A program made the translations under genes and the position numbers. A stretch of DNA of 64,000 nucleotides from Gentiana macrophylla (Eukaryota > Streptophyta > Magnoliopsida > Gentianales > Gentianaceae). Location of the stretch: positions 63,281,824-63,345,823 of the forward strand of contig CM047807.1 in assembly GCA_026214975.1 (NCBI GenBank). The letters run 5' to 3'. Below are positions 1-9,738 of the stretch, piece after piece (position 1 is the first letter of the stretch; each line of letters starts with the position of its first letter). Below the pieces are notes generated by a model. It worked only from the letters and a program-made list of their open reading frames with translations. It was not told the DNA's origin and searched no databases.

Positions 1-1
1 C

Positions 2-359
2 TCTATAACGGAAGCCGAATACATAGCAGCCTCGGAGGCGGCAAAGGAAGCGATTTGGATGAAGAAGTTCATTCATCGAACTTGGTGTGGTTCCTCCATT
101 GAAGGTCCAGCACCTGCATGCATCGTGATAATAATGGAGCGATATCTCGACCAAAGGAACCAAGGTCTCATCGAAGTCCAAACATGTGCTACTGGCGCTA
201 TCACTTGATTTAGAGATAGTAGATAGAGGAGATGTAAAGATAGAGAAAGTCCACACGGATGATAACATAGCCGATCCGTTAACCAAGACATTGTCACAAG
301 CTAAGCATGAGAAACATGTTCACTTGCACGGGCTTAGGCATATGGGTGATTGGCTTTAG
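2..359 (+). pseudogene. Copia family A copy 1, RNase H C-terminal end
   Basis: This is the 3' end of a Ty1/Copia polyprotein whose remainder lies outside the window. From base 2 the frame reads TEAEYIAASEAAKEAIWMKK, the conserved RNase H stretch of Copia pol. A second segment near 254-356 in another frame carries the usual C-terminal end (DDNIADPLTKTL, then HMGDWL and a stop at 357-359). The two parts are in different frames, so at least one indel has broken the gene. RNase H degrades the RNA strand of the RNA-DNA hybrid during reverse transcription. The polypurine tract and LTR follow directly, as expected. The same sequence occurs on the opposite strand near 36590-36950. Confidence 0.9.
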
Positions 360-362
360 GCC

Positions 363-373
363 AAGTGGGAGAT
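363..373 (+). other. Polypurine tract of Copia family A copy 1
   Basis: The purine-rich AAGTGGGAGAT lies directly before the LTR start TGTTGG. It is the plus-strand priming site. The identical motif precedes the LTR of the family A copy on the other strand (36571-36581). Confidence 0.85.
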
Positions 374-2182
374 TGTTGGAAAGGTGTCCTAAACCCAATC
401 GGGTCGGACCGGATCCGACCGGTCGGGTCATTTGATCTATTTAGTTCATGTAATAACTTTATTGTGATTAATAAAAGCACTTATGTTATTATATATTGTT
501 TGTCTTCATATTATTTGTAGTATATATATAGTAACGTCCCCTAGTATCGATCTGTGATAGAGAAACCATGATAGTGATTATGGTTGATGAGATCTCTAAT
601 CACTATAACAAGGTTGGTACTTAAATGTCTCTAGTCTTACATATTATCAAATGGGACATTGATAGTATAATCGGACTAGCACGTATTGGATGTCTTCTAT
701 CTTTTAGAAGGTAGGGATAGATCTCGCTCTATCGAAGTGTAGGGACACTTGGACCGTGCGTGGACGTGTATTAGAGAATGCGACGTTAGTGACCCACCAC
801 TTACATTAAGTGTCACACTATGTGGCGGTTGTGTAATTATCCTTTTGACCGAGTCTTCATGGCATCACGGTGTGGATTGTCATGCTTTGACACTATTGAG
901 ATTTCTCCTAACCACGGGCGATCATGCGGTAGTGATTGGGTATGATATGAAAGCACGCGGAGTATACATGATTGGTCGTCCGGGAATCGCGTATCATATG
1001 ATTGGGATCGAATATCCGAAATGGCCTTCTTATAAGGAATGTCTCGCTCGAGAATCTTTGCAAAGTGGGAGTAAATGTGTTATTCCGAGAGAGCATGATA
1101 TCCAGATTATAAGATACGATCGTCAATGTATTGACACTAGAGATACGATCGTATGGGTATTATTATAGCGATAGGATTGTAAGTTACACGGTAACTGCTT
1201 CACATGAAAGGTAGTAGTCATTGCTTTTGACTCTTCCGAAAATTGGGGGTCACGGTGTGTTGCTAGACGCTATCCCGTGATCGTTAGGTATGAAGGGCAT
1301 TTTAGTAAATTGCACTTTGTGTCTACGGCCAACATATTCGGAAGCCTATCGGGTCACACACATATGAACATCGAGTCGGATTAAAATGCGGTTATAGTTG
1401 ATAACCAAATAAGGAAAGTTTATCTCTAGACTATAAAGGTTATAGTGGTAAATTAATATGGTGGTGTTTATTTATTATGAATAAATAAAATACAAGATAT
1501 TAATTATATATATAAATTATATTAATTAAAGAATATTCCGGAAGTCAATTTATTGACTAAAGGGGCGCCACTTTTGAGTGTATGAGATACACTTGATTTG
1601 TGCACTTTAATTAATAAATATTGCCATAATATTAATATAGGATATTAATTGATTTTGGAAAAATAGATTTATGGTAATAAGATAATTATAATCAATATAT
1701 GATATTGACAAAATATTATAATTAAAGAGATAAATCAATCTAATTGATTTTCCTTATTTTATTAGAAAAAGGTTTTCTTCTCCTCCACACTACATATGGG
1801 CGCCACTTCCTCTATAAAAGGAAGTGGGTGTCAAGCTCTTTTGTACAACACAATTGCAAGAGTTCATAATTCTTGTGTAAAATAGAGAGCTCTCCATAGT
1901 GAGTTTGTGAGGAAGAAAAGGTCCGGCCCAGCACCCGAGTTTTTCCGATAGCAATCCAAGGAGGATTCGCGAGGGTTCGTGTGGATTAGCGATAGAGGCC
2001 GGACGCGTGGGACGGCTTGCGATTGAACTACTCTCCGTTGGCGGTCAAAGCGACGATCTTGTAGATCATCTAAGGTATAACCGTCAAACTACTTAACGTG
2101 TTTATTGCATTAAACGAAGAACGATCTAGAAAAGGAAATCAAATTTTAAATTCCGCTGCGTTAAACTAGTGATTTCCTAACA
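374..2182 (+). repeat. 3' LTR of Copia family A copy 1
   Basis: The LTR starts TGTTGGAAAGG and ends TTCCTAACA, about 1.81 kb. Its boundaries are set by the polypurine tract on the left and by comparison with the full-length LTR on the opposite strand at 34754-36570 and the truncated one at 42643-43269. A TATA-like box lies at 1813-1820. Open frames inside it, such as 749-1168, are not conserved in structure between copies and are not taken as genes. The partner 5' LTR is outside the window, so no target duplication can be checked. Confidence 0.92.
1813..1820 (+). promoter_or_regulatory. TATA box in Copia A LTR
   Basis: TATAAAAG lies in the 3' third of the LTR, where a U3 promoter is expected. 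It is flanked by an 8-bp inverted repeat (CACTTCCT and AGGAAGTG), so the TATA box sits in the loop of a potential hairpin. The family A copy at 34754-36570 has a TATAAATA-like box at the matching place without the same flanking repeat. Confidence 0.6.
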
Positions 2183-2355
2183 CTCTAATTACAAGCTCTC
2201 TATCAGCGAGCACTCTCATTACAAGCCGTCCAGGTACGAGCCCTCATTGAAATTTATTCCTATTTTTACAACTTAATTGACCCATCTTATTCTGAAACTC
2301 ACCCGAGCTATCTTATTTTGGAGCTCACCCTACCGAACATGGCGGGTTGAGGTAA

Positions 2356-2802
2356 AACCGAGCTCGGCTCGGCATCATATTTGGAACTCAACTTGAGCGC
2401 ATCTTTTATAAGACCGAGCTCGGCTCGGCATCATATTTGGAGCTCACCTTGAGCAAATCTTTTATAAGACCGAACTCGGCTCGGCATCATATTTGGAGAT
2501 CACCTTGAGGGAATCTTTTATAAGACCGAGCTTGGCTCGGCATCATATTTGGAGCTCACCTTGAGCGAATATTTTATAAGACCGAGCACGTCTCGGCATC
2601 ATATTTGGAGCTCACCTTGAGCAAATATTTTATAAGACCGAGCTCGTCTCGGCATCATATTTGGAGCTCATGTTGAGCGAATCATTTAAAAGACCGAGCT
2701 CGGCTTGGCATCATATTTGGAGCTCTCTTGAGCGAATCTTTTATAAGACCGTGCTCGGCTCGGCATCATATTTGGAGCTCACCTTGAGAGAATCTTTTAT
2801 AA
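2356..2802. repeat. 56-bp minisatellite (about 8 units)
   Basis: There are about eight direct copies of a 56-bp unit built around GACCGAGCTCGGCTCGGCAT, CATATTTGGAGCTCACC and TTGAGCGAATCTTTTATAA. Unit starts are at about 2356, 2412, 2468, 2524, 2580, 2636, 2692 and 2747; one unit has lost 1 bp. Base changes are few, which suggests recent expansion or homogenisation. The short open frame at 2661-2849 is only a reading through the repeats. The preceding 2183-2355 is AT-rich with looser fragments of the same words (GAGCTCACC). Confidence 0.95.
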
Positions 2803-2806
2803 GACC

Positions 2807-3194
2807 GCAGGTCGGACGTTGCAAAAACGTCATAAGTCAGCAGGACTGACGAACTGAGCTCCGCAGGTCGGACTCAACAAAATTTCATAAGTCAGTAGGA
2901 CTGACGAACTGAGCTCCGCAGGTCGGACTCAACAAAAATTTCATAAGTTAGCAGGACTGACGAACTGGGCTCCGCAGGTGAGTCATAAGTCAGCAGGACT
3001 GACGAACTGAGCTCCGCAGGTCGGACTCAGCAAAAATTTCATAAGTCAACAGGACTGACGAACTGAGCTCCGCAAGTCGCACTGAACAAAATTTCATAAG
3101 TCAATAGGGCTGACGAACTGAGCTCCGTAGGTCAGACTCAGCAAAATTTCATAAGTCAGCAGGACTGACGAACTGAGCTCCGCAGGTCGGACTC
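2807..3194. repeat. 55-bp minisatellite (about 7 units)
   Basis: A second array of about seven copies abuts the first. The unit is GCAGGTCGGACTCAACAAAA, TTTCATAAGTCAGCAGG and ACTGACGAACTGAGCTCC. Units start near 2808, 2863, 2918, 2974, 3016, 3072, 3127 and 3182; the unit at 2974 is shortened to 42 bp. The last unit is cut after GGACTC by the Copia B LTR. The two arrays share little sequence beyond short GAGCTC and GACCG words. Confidence 0.93.
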
Positions 3195-3688
3195 TGTTGG
3201 ATCATATATCCAACGTTGGGCTTATATGTGAAATAATTGTTATGTCTTAGACTGTCAATAAATGTTAGTCCGTTTTAAAGTGATCTACTACGGTTATAAT
3301 TATTGGACAGTAACGTATCGCAAGGGTGTCGACCTTTAATGTGTAGAAACTCGGAGGTAATTTCTAATTTTATGATGGGTAAAATTGGAAAGACCTAATA
3401 AATATTTTACTACATAAGGGTGGGTTATGGTCCCTAGGTCATACACTTTTCCTACTCTCTTTTGACCCCCATTATCACAAGAGAAAAATACAGAGAACAC
3501 AAAGGGTTCTTCTGACAAGAAACGGGAGGTGTATAGATCTGGAAGATCGATCCTACAACATCTACAGAGTCTTCCGCTGTTATGGATTCGGGTATGTTTG
3601 TAGATTAATATCGTTCTCTGATTCTCAATTGTTTAGCATAATCGATCCTAAGGTAATGTGATTGAATCACATAAGGACTGTTCTAACA
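3195..3688 (+). repeat. 5' LTR of Copia family B
   Basis: This 494-bp LTR begins TGTTGGATCATATATCC and ends TTCTAACA. It is followed after 2 bp by a primer binding site. The start matches the second LTR at 9153. It inserted within the 55-bp minisatellite, since the repeat unit stops at GGACTC. The two LTRs differ at only a handful of positions over the 265 bases that can be compared. Confidence 0.93.
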
Positions 3689-3690
3689 AG

Positions 3691-3703
3691 TGGTATCGGA
3701 GCC
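3691..3703 (+). other. Primer binding site (initiator Met tRNA type), Copia B
   Basis: TGGTATCGGAGCC, 2 bp after the LTR end, matches the standard plant Copia minus-strand primer site complementary to the 3' end of initiator methionine tRNA. Confidence 0.85.
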
Positions 3704-6700
3704 AATTATGTTGAATTATTGAGAATCGAATTTTAGTTTTTTTTCTCGCTGATGAAATATATATATCTGCCGCCGATTGCAATCGTAATTGCATTTGCAT
3801 TTGTTTCACAAATTTGTTTGTGGCTGGATCAGTTGATTAGGTAATGAATATATAGATAGAAGTGTTGAATTCATGAAGTTGGTTGATTCAGTATATGAAT
3901 TCCACCCAAGTTTCTCATGTACTTCTTCGTCGGCGGCAGAATTTGCACATTAGGGTTATTTTTTGTTATTTGTTTGGTGGACCCCCTTTCTTTTATTTAC
4001 GGTGGCTGAATGTTAAAAAGGGCAAACGCTTTGCATCAGAGTTGACTACAGTGGTCATTTGGGCCGGCAAGAATAATAGCTAGCAAATATTACGGAATTG
4101 TTTTTTATGGTACCCAAAAAAAAATAAAAATAGTTATAATAATAATAATTCGGTGAGCAAAAATGTTGAGATCAGTTTTGCATTTTTGGGCTTAAATTGA
4201 TTAATTTGCACATTATCAGTTTCCGGTAGCCGTCAATGTTTGACAAGCACGTTTGTGTTTCAGTACATGGTAAGGTCAATTATTAATATTGGGCATTGTT
4301 TGGCTATTGCATCGGTCCAAGTTTATTATTTTTTATTTATTTATTGGACTTTATATAATATGAAGTTCATATGAAGTGAATTTGGTTAACGCCGGGATAG
4401 TAAGCTTGAATTCAGTTGGACCTTTTATTTGATAATTGGTCATATAATATGATATGGTAAAGTCGGAAGAAATAAGCAGTCTAATTTTGATAGACTTTTT
4501 TTTTAAAGTCAATTCGGTAAAATCAAACATTGATGTATTGCGGTATTTGTATTTATTATGTTTCTAAGTGGATTTGTTGAAGCGATATGTCGCCAAAGTG
4601 ACCTCTGCGAGGAAACTGATTCACAGTGGGATGTAAAATGGTTTGTGTGTTTATAAATTCATGCGGATAGTATTCAGCCCAAAGGAAGGATATTATTTGG
4701 CAGAATTGTAAATACACCTGTGGTGATAAATACGTGACAATTATTTGGTTTCCATATGGGTAATAGATACGGTCCAAAGATTGGTCTATTCTTTCACAGG
4801 ATTTATTGTCAGTATTTGATCACTACGCCAAGATGTCAATTACGAGTTAGTATTATCGTCCAAAGATGAGATACTAATGTCGTGCCGGTATCTTGTGATG
4901 GGAAAATATATAATAAATTTGTTTGACTTGGATATTCTTCGGATCTTATATACGTGAGCCTAAGGTCATTAAGTTGTTTTCTGTATTCAATTATAATTTA
5001 TGCTTTAAAGTATATCTGCTCATTTAAGCATTATATTCCTCCAAATTCCCTATAATTTTGAAGAGTTGGAAAGGATGACTTGAATTTGTCCTTCACATTA
5101 TGTATCTAGACTTGACATTTAAGCATGATCCTCTTGAACGTCTCAGTTAGTCTAGACAAATACATTTGTACTTTAAGAAGTGAGAGTGATCAAACAGGTT
5201 GAGTCTAGTGATCATATAGGAAGCCATTTTAGATACTCTTAAAAATTTGCTAAGGATTGTGGTGACCAATAAGGAATTTTTTGTGTTTAATAGAGTTGCA
5301 CAATGCCATGAAGAGAAAGGCAAGGCAACTTGTCATGTCTTAGCCAATCTCTATAAGGTACTAAGGCTAATGGAACATTATGGGCACATTTTGGAATTGG
5401 CTCATATGATTTCCAACTTCAGATATTTGATTTGGATATCTGTGATGGACTATTCGTGCAAGTTATCATTCTTTATCTTCAAGCACAATATGGTAAATTA
5501 AATGTCAGTTATAACTGACATAAGGAATTGTGGGATTTGAAGAAATCGATTTCCCACTGAGTGCAAGAAGTTGAATGATTTAAACTTGGGTAACCAGAAT
5601 GTGCTAAATATGGTCACCATTAAGGGTAAGGGCACAATAAAATTTAAGGAAGCTGCTGGTATTCAACGATAGGGGCAAAAGTGACAACATAAGAATATTG
5701 GTTGTTTCTTATGCCAATTGGTAGGTACACAATGAAAGATTGCTTGACGTGTCATGCTTTCTGAGCAAATAAAGTTCAGTTTTTCCTTTATTGGTTTGTT
5801 TAGGAGTTCACTTGAATTTTGTGCCTCAACACACTTGGTGGATAGATTACGGTGTTTCTATTTACTTAAGTGTGTTTATGCAAGTTGTTAGCATTACAGA
5901 GCACTAGTTGATGTTGAAAGATACATCTTTGTGGGTGATGGTGATGCAGTAAAGTTTAAGGCTATTCAGAAACTAGATTGTTACCGAAGATTGAACATTT
6001 TCTAGACTTGTAAAAGACTTATCAGGCCGTCTTTATGGCGGAATTCGGCTTTTCATTTCTTGATTGGACAAATTAGGACATTCTTGTTCAATTAAGGGTG
6101 ATACCTTTTGTCTTTCGAATTGGATCAAATATGTTCTAATCATTTGGTTTTCAAAGTGATAATCTTAATTTGGTAGATACCATTGTATCTTTAATAACAC
6201 TCTGCATTTAGTTTTCATTGCACAAATCAAAGTGAACTAATGATGGTTCTTATATGGTTTGGCATTAGCTTTTTTTGGAAAATTTCTCGAAAGAGAATGT
6301 AAAGGCTTGTGTCAGATGGAACATTTGGTCCCTTTGATATGTCAGATGAATTTTGTCTGAGCAGGTTGAATTAAGGGGTAACAAACCAACATAAGGATAT
6401 TATGTATTTGCTTGGTTTAAGTACGTCTTAGAATTGATGCGTATGGTCACTTGCTGTTTATTCCCTACGGTATGTTGGAATGTTCAGCAACAAAGTATCA
6501 CATTCATAGACGATTATTTGCTTCTAATTCCTTCTATAAAATGGCAGTCACTATGGAAATTAAAAATAGCAGCTTTCATACGAAATAAATACCCACTACA
6601 ACAGTAACCAAAACCCCATATGAAATATGGACGGGGGTAACCCAGTATTCGGTGTAATCATATTGGAGGTTGTCCAATTAAGGTTAGGCCTTAAAGGCCA

Positions 6701-9140
6701 AGGGAAATAAAATAGACTCTGGTTAATGGTTGTTATGTGGTGGTTTTCAAGAGATCAAAGGGTTTTAAGTTCTATGCCCATACTTTCAATTTTTTTTATT
6801 CTTAGACGGGATCTGCAAGGTTCCTTGAGGATATTGAGTTTGGGGGGAAGATAAGGGATGAAATATTGTCTTTAAAGAAGAGCCTACCATGTCTCTCCTT
6901 ACAGTGGCAGTTGGTAACAATTTGTTTTCCCAAATGGGATGTATACTATTGCCAGATACGGTTTATGACAATATTCGTGAACTTCCAATTAAGCAACCCC
7001 TATATCCTCAAGAACCTATATAGGAGCACAATGAGCATATGAGGTACCACATGAGAAATCAGTGGTACCACAACTTAGGAACTCCACTAGAGAGATGAAG
7101 TCAACAATTCAGTATGATTATATTGTTTACCTCTTTAATCATAAGGATCCTGGCATTATGGAGAATGATCCGGTTACCGTTCCCCAAGCCATAGAAAGCT
7201 CCAACTCTCATAATTGAGGTTATGCAATATGAGATGAAGTCCATGAAGGACAATGACGTTTAGGATCTTCTACAATTACCAGAAGGATCGAAACCCATTG
7301 GTTGTAAATGGACATTTTAGACCAAGAGGGATTCAGAAGGTAATGTGGAAAGATATAAGATTTGTCTTGTCATTAAGGGCTTTACTCAAAATGAGAATAT
7401 GTTGTAAAAGGCTTTCTCTTTGGTTTCTTTGAAAGGCCCTTTCAGGATAATTATGGCTCTACTTACTCATATAGATAATGAGTCACTTCAGATGGATGTA
7501 AAGATAATGTTTCTCAGTGGTGAAATTTATGAAACATTGATTTGTTGCTGCCAGAAAACTTTGCATTTGGCGACGGAAAGAATATGGTTTTCAAATTAAA
7601 GAAATCCATATATGGACTCAAACGGTTTTTCCCGTCAATGGTATAATAGATTTCATCAAATTATTGTCTCATTTGGTTTTGGGTCAAATTATGTTGATGA
7701 ATGTATCTACCATAAGTTTAGTGGGAGTAGGTTCATACTCTTGGTTTGACATGTCGATGATTACCGGTAACGATATAGTTTTTTGGGCGTGAAACTAAAT
7801 CATTTATCTCGTTCGGTTTTGAGTTGAAAGATTTAGACGACGCTATTTTTAGTTTCGGGATCCATGTATATCGGGGTTATCCGTGAGGTATTATTGGATC
7901 ATTACAAATAGAATATATCGATAAATGTTTCTGAAGAGATTCGACATGCTGGATTGTAAACCACATGGTACCCCTGTGTCTAAGTGAGACAAGTTTAGTC
8001 TCAAACTGTGCCTTTTTTTAATGAAATAAAGTAGGCGGAAATTCATAAGATTCTCTCTGAGTCATTTATTGGGAGTCTAATGTGTGCTTAGGTTTGTACA
8101 TGTCTGGTTACTGTGTACATTTCAGTTAGGTTGAGTAGATTCTTAAGAGATCCTGGAAAAGGGTCATTTGGTTGCTGTCTATTAGGTTATAAAGTACTTA
8201 CAGAAAACAAAATATAGGATGCTCACATATATGGAGTCAGAAAAGTTAGAGATCATTCAGTATACTGACTTAGATTTTGGTGGATGTAAAGATACATTTA
8301 AATCAACATAAGGATATGTCTTCATTTTGTCAAAAGAAGTTGTCTTTCTGAAAAGTGCTAAGCAGACACTTATGACTTATTTGACTTTGGGGACAAAATT
8401 CGGGGCTTTTGAAGCCACTAGTGATGGGATATGGATGCGGAAAATTTATTCTTGTAATAATAGTTCCGCGGTGTTTTATCCCAACAACGATTGGAATTCA
8501 ACAATGTGTGAGAACATTGATATATGATTCTTAGTTGTTAAATATAGAGTTCAAAGTGGAAGGGTGTCTTTTGAACATATCATGACAAACTCCATTATTG
8601 TGGATCCACTCACTATGGGACAGCAACCCAAGATGTTCTTGAGCATATTGCTTGTATGGGTGTCATGTCAGTTAAGGATGTTTAGGTTTAGTGGGAGTTT
8701 GTAATTGATAATGTTTGCTTCGATATAGACACATTTTTCAGTTGTTTCAGTTTAAGGTTAAGGTTATGGTTAAAGTTAAAGTTACAATTGTAGTTGTTTC
8801 TGCAGAAATTTAAGTTTTGATGTTTCACACTTTGATCTCGAAACACGGTTTTGATCTCATTAAGCTTAAGGTGGACCAGTTGGAAATTTACATGTCAAGA
8901 TCACATTTCATGTTAATTTCCATGCTACGCATCCACATCATGATCCATGTCATTCAACTTTACTAGCATACGTGATCATTGATGGGTCCCGTTACGATAG
9001 ATGTGACGAAGGCCGCTTTGGTCCTATGTTGGCGAATTTGATGGACGGGGTTGTTATTTGATACGTTTTGTAATGACAGCCAAGTTGAGCGCTCATTCGG
9101 TTATCTTATGACATATAATTATAAAGTTACACATATAGCC
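3704..9140 (+). pseudogene. Decayed Copia B gag-pol
   Basis: The internal region of a Ty1/Copia element is riddled with stops and frameshifts. In order I can recognise: protease and GAG-pre-integrase remnants at about 5830-6200 (HLVDRL and LVDVERYIFVGDGDAVK type words); RT at about 7200-7830 (GSKPIGCKWTF, then LQMDVKIMFLSGEIYE, then RFILLV followed by HVDD in place of the catalytic YVDD); and RNase H at about 8220-8690 (IIQYTDLDFGGCKDTFKST, later NNSSAVFYPNN). No open stretch is longer than about 85 codons. The gag part (3900-5500) is hard to align by eye. The order protease, integrase, RT, RNase H confirms Copia. No functional protein can be made from it. Confidence 0.85.
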
Positions 9141-9152
9141 CAAGTGGGAGAT
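9141..9152 (+). other. Polypurine tract of Copia B
   Basis: CAAGTGGGAGAT lies immediately before the second LTR start. It has the same core as the family A tract. Confidence 0.85.
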
Positions 9153-9417
9153 TGTTGGATCATATATCCAACGTTGGGCTTATATGTGAAATAATTGTTG
9201 TCGTAGACTGTCAATAAATGTTAGTCCATTTTAAAGTGATCTACTACGGTTATAATTATTGGACAGTAACGTATCGCTAGGGTGTGGACCTTTAATGTGT
9301 ATAAACTCGGAGGTAATTTCTAATTTTATGATGGGTAAAATTGGAAAGACCTAATAAATAATTTACTATATAAGGGTGGGTTATGGTCCCTAGGTCATAC
9401 ACTTTTCTACTCTCTTT
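9153..9417 (+). repeat. 3' LTR of Copia B, cut by assembly gap
   Basis: The first 265 bp of the LTR match 3195-3460 nearly base for base, then the sequence runs into Ns. The rest of the LTR and the target duplication are missing. Confidence 0.93.
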
Positions 9418-9517
9418 NNNNNNNNNNNNNNNNNNNNNNNNNNNNNNNNNNNNNNNNNNNNNNNNNNNNNNNNNNNNNNNNNNNNNNNNNNNNNNNNNNN
9501 NNNNNNNNNNNNNNNNN
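9418..9517. other. Assembly gap (100 N)
   Basis: Exactly 100 Ns, probably a scaffold join of unknown true length. The minisatellite expected beyond the Copia B insertion is absent on the right side, so sequence has been lost or misjoined here. Confidence 0.99.
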
Positions 9518-9738
9518 CCAATCATGTAATTTTACTTTTCTACCCATCTTTTCTAACACATTGAATAGTGAATTTGGATCCGAAAATCCTGATATTAGCA
9601 CATAACCACGTCCGTCCATTTGAATTGCCATACTCTTTCCATGCTTCTTAATACTTTGTTAACAAGCTTCCACCACCCAGATTTACTGGGATTCACCTCA
9701 ATCACAAAAGCCAAAACTTGATGCTTTTCTTCTTGTGT
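9518..9738 (-). pseudogene. HMA-domain (heavy-metal-associated) gene fragment
   Basis: On the minus strand two adjacent frames together resemble one plant HMA domain of the HIPP type. The first part (about 9738-9640) reads HQVLAFVIEVNPSKSGWW then KLVNKVLRSME. The second (about 9640-9518) reads MDGRGYVLISGFSDPNSLFN then VLEKMGRKVKLHDW, which fits the beta-alpha-beta end of the fold (vtvsG..dp..ll..leK.GrkvkLw). The frame changes near 9640, so it is broken there or an indel is present. The metal-binding CxxC loop expected after the first strand is replaced by SKSGWW, so metal binding looks lost. The 3' part is in the gap. Neighbours are transposons. I infer a relic host gene or a divergent HMA member. 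Confidence 0.5.

Noticed and set aside
400..428. GC-rich GGTCGGACCGGATCCGACC sequence at the start of the Copia A LTR, resembling the Gypsy palindrome pairs
   Set aside because: Not a pair with 21-bp spacing and not perfectly palindromic; the likeness to CCGGATCGGTCCGG may be chance.
749..1168. 139-codon open frame inside the Copia A LTR
   Set aside because: It lies wholly in non-coding LTR, and the related LTR at 34754-36570 does not keep it as one frame.
2356..3194. CRISPR-like direct repeats
   Set aside because: Units are head to tail without unique spacers, in plant DNA; these are minisatellites.
9292..9525. Open frame spanning the N gap
   Set aside because: It exists only because Ns are read as open; it joins LTR sequence to unrelated DNA.
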